Of a stretch of 64,000 bases of DNA, positions 59,055-64,000 are shown piece after piece. The first letter of the stretch is position 1; each line of letters begins with the position of its first letter. Source of the DNA: an uncultured Anaeromusa sp. Its GTDB lineage: Bacteria; Bacillota; Negativicutes; Anaeromusales; Anaeromusaceae. The stretch spans positions 548,501 through 612,500 of the forward strand of contig NZ_OY764901.1 in NCBI RefSeq assembly GCF_963668665.1. The letters are read 5' to 3'. The translations under genes were made by a program, and so were the position numbers. Under the pieces are notes generated by a model. That model had not been told where the DNA came from. It ran no database searches and was given only the letters and a program-made list of their open reading frames with translations.

Positions 59055-60290
59055 TTATGCTTCCGCTCTTGGTGGCAATTTAACCAGCGACACTACCAAC
59101 GCCGTAAACACCAGCGCTCCGCCCATGAAGACGAAAGCGGCATTATAACCGGACATACCTACCAAGTAACCAATGATAATGGGGGATAAAATGCCGCCGA
59201 TGCTGCCGCCGGCGTTCATCACACCTGTAGCCATGCCCACATAGCTGCGTTTTACCGATTCCATCGGCATCGCCCACAAGGGACCAAAGGCCATCCCCAC
59301 CAAGAAGCCAGTGCATACCAGGAGCGCCATCGCCACCGTTTCCGTCGGCGCCACTACGACACCGTATAAAACCGGGCCTGCGGCCAGATTTACTACCATG
59401 GCCTGTATTTTGCGCTTCCCTTTGAACACCTTATCCGACAGCCAGCCGCCGAAAGGTTGGGCAATGCCCAGCGCTAAGAAGGGCAACCCCGAAAAAATGC
59501 CCATTTTCACCAGTTCAAAGCCTCTGGCTTTTACGAGATAACTGGGCAGCCAAGAAAGAAGACCGAAGAAGGCGCACATAAAGCCGAAGTACGTAAGCGC
59601 CAAAAGCACAATGTTGCGGTTTTTGAGCACGCTCATCAAGCCCACTTCTTCTGAATCTGTCGTCTGAGTAACAATTTCCGTCTGGCCGCTCTTAATATAT
59701 TCCAGCTCTTCCTTGGAAATGTCCGGGTCCTCTTCGGGAGAGTTTTTCACAAAGAAGTACAGTAACGGCATAATTACAAAACCCAAGGCGCCGAAAATAT
59801 AGAACAACGCATGCCAGCCCCAGAGGCCAATAATCGCCACCGCAATGGACGGCGCAATCGCCGGTCCGAAGGAACAGGCCGAAGTAAAGATCGCGTTCGC
59901 CGTAGCCCGTTCCTGATTCGGAAACCAGTTGCTGTTGAGCTTAAAGGCGCAGGGAGGCTGCAAGCCTTCGCCAATGCCAAAGAGCACGCGAACGATGAAG
60001 AATTGCGAAAAGGTCCGCGCCACACCGGTAGCCATCGTCATAATAGACCACCAAATGAGCGCCACAAGAAGCACCTTTTTCGGTCCCACTTTATCGCTTA
60101 AATAACCGCCCGGAATCTGAAAGACCGTATAGGAAATAAAGAATGCGCTAAACAAATAGCCTACCTGCTCCGGAGATAAAGAAAACTCCTTAGAGATCAA
60201 CGGCATGGCTACCGACAGATTGACTCGATCCAAAAAAGCTACGAAAAACACGATCCATGAGACGCCTAAAACAAGCCAGCGCTTTTTCAT
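59055..60290 (-). CDS. MFS transporter, anion:cation symporter (ACS) type
   Basis: 411 residues, twelve helices. The opening WLVLGVSWIVFFVAFLDRVNLSVAMPLISKEFSLSPEQVGYLFSAFFISYTVFQIPGGYLSDKVGPKK is the ACS pattern (organic-anion importers such as hexuronate or phthalate carriers). GWLSDKVFKGKRK is the repeat loop in the second half. As last gene of the operon with the ATC-hydrolase-like and cysteine desulfidase genes, it probably imports the carboxylate substrate. Confidence 0.9.
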   Translation of the reverse strand: MKKRWLVLGVSWIVFFVAFLDRVNLSVAMPLISKEFSLSPEQVGYLFSAFFISYTVFQIPGGYLSDKVGPKKVLLVALIWWSIMTMATGVARTFSQFFIVRVLFGIGEGLQPPCAFKLNSNWFPNQERATANAIFTSACSFGPAIAPSIAVAIIGLWGWHALFYIFGALGFVIMPLLYFFVKNSPEEDPDISKEELEYIKSGQTEIVTQTTDSEEVGLMSVLKNRNIVLLALTYFGFMCAFFGLLSWLPSYLVKARGFELVKMGIFSGLPFLALGIAQPFGGWLSDKVFKGKRKIQAMVVNLAAGPVLYGVVVAPTETVAMALLVCTGFLVGMAFGPLWAMPMESVKRSYVGMATGVMNAGGSIGGILSPIIIGYLVGMSGYNAAFVFMGGALVFTALVVSLVKLPPRAEA

Positions 60291-60329
60291 ATGCGTTCCT
60301 CCCGCAGATATCGATTATTCCTTTACTAC

Positions 60330-61595
60330 TCAATTGCCAATCATAATATTGAGTATTTCCACATCGGTAGTTTTCATGCCACAGCAGCCCATACGTCCAA
60401 TATTTCGCAAAGTCTGCTCATAATCCTTCTCTACCAAGCCTTCGCCAAAGGGAAAAAACCGCTCCCGTTTAGCCAGCTCATACCCCATAATCCCCGCATC
60501 TACGGCGCTGGATATCTTCGCCGCGCAGGACGCCTTAGCGCCGTCGCAGACAATGCCGCCTACGTTCCCCAACGAGTTAATCAGGGTTCTGCCGATTACA
60601 TCATAATCGCCGCCTTGCAGATACGCAATGCCGCAGGCTGCGGCCGCGCCCGCCGAAACGGCGCCGCAGTACGCCGAGAGATTGCCGATATAACGCTTTT
60701 GGTGCAGCGAGAGAAGATTCGCCAAGACCAACGCCCGATACAGCCGGTCCTCGTCAACTCCCAACTCCTGGGCGTACACCACTACCGGCATAGTACAAGT
60801 AATGCCCTGATTGCCGCTGCCGGAATTGATGACTACCGGCATGGCGCAGCCGTTCATACGCGCATCGGAACCTGCCGCCGCCGCCGCGCGAGCCTTCGTC
60901 CGCACATCGTCGCAGCCGGCTTCCAAGAAGGTGCGTCCCACCTGCGCTCCCCAAGGGTTTTTCAGGCCTTCTTCAGAGATGGCGGAGTTGCAGGCAATCT
61001 GCCGGGCAATAATATCCCGCACGTCCTCTAGGCGTACCTTATCGGCAAAACAGAGAATGTCCTGAATCGTAAGCTGACTTTTATCGCCAAAGGTTGACGT
61101 CGCCAGTTCCGGCTGCGAGAAAAGAAGCTCGCCGTTTTTTTCAATACGATAGATGTGATTATGCCTTGTCCGCACCTCTACCGCAGCAGTTTGAAAACCG
61201 GCTTTCACTTCTATGCGAATGAAGAGATTTTCCTCGCCTTCTTCCAATTCGCAGCGACAAATGCCCTGCGCCGTCAATTGACGCGCCATTTCTATTTGCT
61301 CCAGCGTCACCTGGCTTATGACCTCTAATTCCCGCTCGGCCTGACCGGCGACAGCCCCCAGCACCGCGGCGGCGGCTACGCCTTTTTGCCCGCCCGAATT
61401 GGGTACGATAACGCCCTTCACATTTTTAATGATATTGCCGCTGCAGCGAGCCAGCATTTCTTCCGGCATTTGTCCTAAGGCTTCTCTGGCTTTTGCCGCC
61501 GCAAAGGCGATGGCGATCGGCTCGGTACAGCCCATGGCCGGAATCAATTCCCCTTTTAAGATGGTCAAATAATTTTCATATTGCTTTGCATCCAT
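60330..61595 (-). CDS. L-cysteine desulfidase family protein (UPF0597/CyuA-like)
   Basis: 421 residues: ELIPAMGCTEPIAIAFAAAKA, NVKGVIVPNSGGQKG, SGSGNQGITCTMPVVVYA and VCDGAKASCAAKISSAVDAG are the family blocks, with conserved cysteines that ligate a [4Fe-4S] cluster. CyuA (YhaM) and Methanocaldococcus homologues break L-cysteine into pyruvate, ammonia and sulfide in anaerobes. AGAGGAG precedes the ATG. It sits between the ATC-hydrolase-like and MFS genes; both gaps are under 40 bases. Confidence 0.88.
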   Translation of the reverse strand: MDAKQYENYLTILKGELIPAMGCTEPIAIAFAAAKAREALGQMPEEMLARCSGNIIKNVKGVIVPNSGGQKGVAAAAVLGAVAGQAERELEVISQVTLEQIEMARQLTAQGICRCELEEGEENLFIRIEVKAGFQTAAVEVRTRHNHIYRIEKNGELLFSQPELATSTFGDKSQLTIQDILCFADKVRLEDVRDIIARQIACNSAISEEGLKNPWGAQVGRTFLEAGCDDVRTKARAAAAAGSDARMNGCAMPVVINSGSGNQGITCTMPVVVYAQELGVDEDRLYRALVLANLLSLHQKRYIGNLSAYCGAVSAGAAAACGIAYLQGGDYDVIGRTLINSLGNVGGIVCDGAKASCAAKISSAVDAGIMGYELAKRERFFPFGEGLVEKDYEQTLRNIGRMGCCGMKTTDVEILNIMIGN

Positions 61596-61630
61596 ACTTG
61601 CCTGCTCCTCTCCCGCCCGTTAAAACAATT

Positions 61631-62134
61631 CTATGCTTTCTTAAAGAAAGAAATTTGGCAGGTAGGACAGCCGTTGGCAATGGTATCGCCCAGGTGGAAT
61701 TCATAACCCATGGCTTTGGCAATGCCCCGATCGCCGTCCATCGCCATATCACAAAGCTTCTCACAGGTTTCATCGTCAAAGCCCAAATCCTGCCAGGCTT
61801 TCAAAAGAGGGCAGTGATGAAACTCCAGATCAATCCGGTCTGCGCTTTTGCTTTTGAACTCTACTTCAAAGGTCTTAACTACATTCGGGGAGAAAAACGT
61901 ATCCGCAAAAGAAGTCACATTCTCCGGATCCGGACACTGCGCTTTAATTTCTGCGCCTTGGATCAAACCCGTTTCCGCGATAGCCGCGCGAATGATTTCT
62001 TCCATTTCCTGCGCTTTGCCAGCTTTGCAAGCATGCGTGTAGGTTAGGCCGGTCCAAGTAGCCCGATGACCGATCGCCCCTCTTTGAATATCTACCACCG
62101 CGTCGCCTTTAATGCTAATCTTGTTATCAATCAT
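61631..62134 (-). CDS. L-2-amino-thiazoline-4-carboxylic acid hydrolase-like protein
   Basis: 167 residues. The pattern DLEFHHCPLLKAWQDLGFDDETCEKLCDMAMDGDRGIAKAMGYEFHLGDTIANGCPTC fits the ATC_hyd family (PF14196) as I remember it. Cysteines lie at residues 108, 124, 128, 156 and 159. In Pseudomonas such an enzyme opens aminothiazoline carboxylate to N-carbamoyl-cysteine, a precursor of cysteine. Here it precedes a cysteine desulfidase, which supports that chemistry, but many family members have other or unknown roles. The ATG at 62134 has AAAGGAG seven bases upstream. First gene of the operon, facing GntR. Confidence 0.75.
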   Translation of the reverse strand: MIDNKISIKGDAVVDIQRGAIGHRATWTGLTYTHACKAGKAQEMEEIIRAAIAETGLIQGAEIKAQCPDPENVTSFADTFFSPNVVKTFEVEFKSKSADRIDLEFHHCPLLKAWQDLGFDDETCEKLCDMAMDGDRGIAKAMGYEFHLGDTIANGCPTCQISFFKKA

Positions 62135-62175
62135 TGTTATTCTCCTTTCAAAATCCAAAATTCCAAATCGGCATT

Positions 62176-62272
62176 TGATATGATCACCAGAACAACAAGT
62201 TTCCTGATTCCATAGTATTAAATCTTATTATAAGCAAGGTTCTGCAGCACCTTGCTTGTTGTAATCATATCA
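62176..62272. promoter_or_regulatory. Inverted repeats in the ATC-hydrolase/GntR intergenic region
   Basis: TGATATGAT (62176-62184) and ATCATATCA (62264-62272) are perfect inverted arms, and TGATATGA recurs at 62391-62398 next to the GntR promoter. Between them AAGCAAGGT and ACCTTGCTT (62232-62257) form another 9-base inverted repeat around TCTGCAGC. These are candidate GntR operators. No gene is present in this 350-base gap. Confidence 0.5.
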
Positions 62273-62428
62273 CAAGTCGATTTCTTAATCAATATATTTT
62301 CTATCTTTTCTCCGTTTATGGCAAAACATCTTTTATTATCTATTATTTTGCTTGTTTTATGTTTACTTTTTGTATATTTTTCGATTTTTGTGATATGACT
62401 AGTTTTCGACGTTTTCTTCTTGCGTTCA

Positions 62429-62457
62429 TTGACTTGCCTTTTCTTTGACTCTATAAT
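62429..62457 (+). promoter_or_regulatory. Sigma-A promoter of the GntR regulator
   Basis: TTGACT (62429-62434), 17 bases, then TATAAT (62452-62457), 28 bases before the start codon; TAAGGAG follows as ribosome site. Confidence 0.8.
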
Positions 62458-62484
62458 AAAAGTAGCACATTAAGGAGATAAGCA

Positions 62485-63114
62485 ATGACAAAACATCCTA
62501 ATGACTCACTAAAGCAGCAAGTATACAATGCTCTTTTTTCTGATATCATCAATGGAAACTATCCCGCCGATACCATCCTGACCGAAAAATTTCTCATGGA
62601 AAAATACAATGTCAGCCGCGCCCCCATCCGTGAAGCCTTGACGCAACTAACAGGCACGCGTCTATTGTCCAGTATGCCGCGGCAAGGCTATAAAATTCTA
62701 CAGCCAAGCGCCGAACAACTGCTGGAAGTCATTCGCTTCCGTTCGGCTTTAGAATGTTCTTTCCTGGAAATGTACCGCAGCTATATAGACGCCGCGTGGA
62801 TCCAAGAACTGCGCAGCATCTGCATCAACTACAATAACTGCCCCAGCGGCGATTTCATGTCGCATTGGCGCTACAACTGCGAATTCCACTTAAAACTTTT
62901 TTCCATCTACGGCAACCATTACGCTTACAAACTGCTAGAAGACGCTTTAAACATTCAAACGATCTTCTTCGTGCAAAAGCAGCACTCCGCTTCGATGGAC
63001 TTGCACTTGGCCTTAGTCGATTATCTGGAAAAAGGCGAAATCAAAATGGCCGTGTCCATTTTAAAAGCCGATATCGAGCATCTGATGCTTTCGTTTAGTC
63101 CTCCCTCTTCGTAA
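62485..63114 (+). CDS. GntR-family regulator of FadR/FCD type
   Basis: 209 residues. The N-terminal winged helix is LKQQVYNALFSDIINGNYPADTILTEKFLMEKYNVSRAPIREALTQLTGTRLLSSMPRQGYKI. An all-helical FCD ligand domain (about residues 75-205) has His residues in FHLKLF and DLHLAL at metal-site positions. FCD regulators respond to carboxylates, which fits control of the divergent thiazoline-carboxylate/cysteine operon. Strong promoter and following terminator define a single-gene unit. Confidence 0.9.
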   Translation: MTKHPNDSLKQQVYNALFSDIINGNYPADTILTEKFLMEKYNVSRAPIREALTQLTGTRLLSSMPRQGYKILQPSAEQLLEVIRFRSALECSFLEMYRSYIDAAWIQELRSICINYNNCPSGDFMSHWRYNCEFHLKLFSIYGNHYAYKLLEDALNIQTIFFVQKQHSASMDLHLALVDYLEKGEIKMAVSILKADIEHLMLSFSPPSS

Positions 63115-63137
63115 AACTAACTCTAAGACACACCAAA

Positions 63138-63188
63138 AACACAAAGCCGGCAACCACTTTTTACGTGGCCGCCGGCTTTGTGTTTCTT
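63138..63188. terminator. Terminator between gntR and the SDR pseudogene
   Basis: AACACAAAGCCGGC and GCCGGCTTTGTGTT form a perfect stem with an internal CCAC/GTGG pair, followed by T residues. Confidence 0.92.
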
Positions 63189-63295
63189 ATTTTTTTAGCG
63201 TTTCTAAACCATTCCCTGGTTGCTTCACCTGCAGATAATATAGCTCTACAATACACCGCCCGAGTCAGTTGCAGCGTGTTCTTGTTTTTACCGCC

Positions 63296-64000
63296 TCAAT
63301 AATAATTTCCGCCTGTTTCATAAGCCTTTCTACGGTCATCAGCCATTTTCTTAAAAAAGCTGTCCATTTCTTCTTGATTTGCCCGATACGCATAGTATTG
63401 TTGCTTATCCTTCTCAGGCAATATAATCAGACCTTCTTTTTTAGCTACTCCATCCAGAATGACCTCCACCGCTTCTTCCACCGGAACCGCGTCTGGGGGC
63501 GGCTTTAAACCGCCAAAAAGCGGGGTAATAACATTGGCAGGGCAAACTGTAGAAAAAGCAATATTACGATGCGCATGTTCATACCGCAGCGCTTCGGTCA
63601 TGCCGGTAACCGCAAACTTGCTGGCGCAATAAACAGCCTGATAGGGCGGCGCAACCAGCCCGGCCATCGACGAAGTATTGACGATATGCCCGAAGCCTTG
63701 TTTGAGCATGACCGGAAACGCTGCGTGCACGCCATAGATAACCCCCCACAAGTTCACATCCACAACTTTCTTCCAATATTCCAGCGTAACTTTTTCAAAA
63801 GGAAGCGTCCCTCCAAGGCCTGCATTATTAAACATATAATCAAGCCGCCCCTGGCGATTCACCACTTCCTCAACCAGTTGCTGCACTTCCTCATACTTGG
63901 TTACATCCACAAGCCGGCAATGCGCCTATTCATAGGCTTTTAGCTTTTCTTGGGCCTGCTCCACCTGCTCAGCAGGAATGCCAACCGCATAGACGACAGC
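63296..64000 (-). pseudogene. Short-chain dehydrogenase gene with in-frame TAG, 5' end off window
   Basis: The minus-strand frame runs from the right edge to 63296 and reads as one continuous SDR: a beta-strand start AVVYAVGIPAEQVEQAQEKL, then KAYE-stop-AHCRLVDVTKYEEVQQLV, NNAGLGGTLPFEK, NTSSMAGLV and the catalytic YCASKFAVTGM. The stop is TAG at 63926-63928, where CAG (Gln) would keep the protein intact. Everything downstream is well conserved, so the lesion is recent, is read through, or is a sequencing error. Restart at GTG 63910 would lack the cofactor-binding glycines. The remaining 5' part lies outside the window. Confidence 0.75.

Noticed and set aside
63926..63928. Pyrrolysine insertion as the preferred explanation of the TAG
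   Set aside because: SDR enzymes are not known to need pyrrolysine and no pyl genes are visible here; a mutation or sequencing error is simpler.

Overview
The window is about 50% GC and densely packed, mostly on the minus strand. It comes from a bacterial chromosome that looks like an anaerobic Bacillota member, probably Negativicutes/Sporomusaceae-like. That placement is inference from gene style: strong AGGAGG ribosome sites, many GTG/TTG starts, a tandem-GTPase dynamin, an Fe-S cysteine desulfidase, an FMN-linked hydroxyacid enzyme with an N-terminal Cys cluster, and a cobalamin riboswitch. I found no rRNA, tRNA, CRISPR array, intact insertion sequence or prophage.

Layout. 1-13 kb: a partial AEC-type carrier, an orphan branched-chain-amino-acid-type binding lipoprotein, a purple-acid-phosphatase-like enzyme, a DapF-family protein lacking both catalytic cysteines with a divergent AraC regulator, two secreted C39-like proteases around purB, an FMN hydroxyacid enzyme, a TIGR01777 epimerase and a GNAT protein. 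13-21.5 kb: complete kdpFABCDE, including the 27-codon kdpF. 21.7-26.1 kb: a TMBIM protein, a MarR-ArsA-membrane protein operon with two matching operators, and a DUF4434 protein. 26.6-31.7 kb: a six-gene operon (UroD/MtaA-like protein, polar amino acid ABC transporter, SDR) behind a strong promoter and a leader terminator. 31.8-34.4 kb: an ArsR/permease/thioredoxin/DUF2703 metalloid-type cluster. 34.5-46 kb: HAD phosphatase, ppsA, a cobalamin-riboswitch unit (short RlmN-like radical SAM protein plus LOG-family protein), a 1216-residue dynamin, a methyltransferase, an RluA enzyme and a polysaccharide deacetylase.

46-55 kb: MFS carrier, pirin, a Fur-box-driven 37-codon gene, a vitamin B6 salvage locus (PdxR-like regulator, pyridoxal kinase, ECF S component), a methyltransferase, and an HxlR-controlled stress set (nitroreductase, flavodoxin-like reductase, 4-oxalocrotonate tautomerase) with one operator at two promoters. 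55-58 kb: a GNAT-acyl-CoA-ligase fusion followed by an acyl carrier protein; the GNAT half is paralogous to the free-standing protein at 12.2-13.2 kb. 59-63 kb: GntR regulator divergent from an ATC-hydrolase-like protein, a cysteine desulfidase and an MFS carrier, which reads as a thiazoline/cysteine breakdown unit. The right edge holds an SDR gene interrupted by an in-frame TAG.

A purine-rich family of dispersed intergenic repeats occurs in at least eight places. The best candidates for undescribed biology are the ACP/GNAT-ligase pair, the B12-switch/short-RlmN/LOG unit, the Ser/Ser DapF-like enzyme, the thiazoline-cysteine cluster, the leader-controlled UroD-ABC operon and the Fur-driven small gene.
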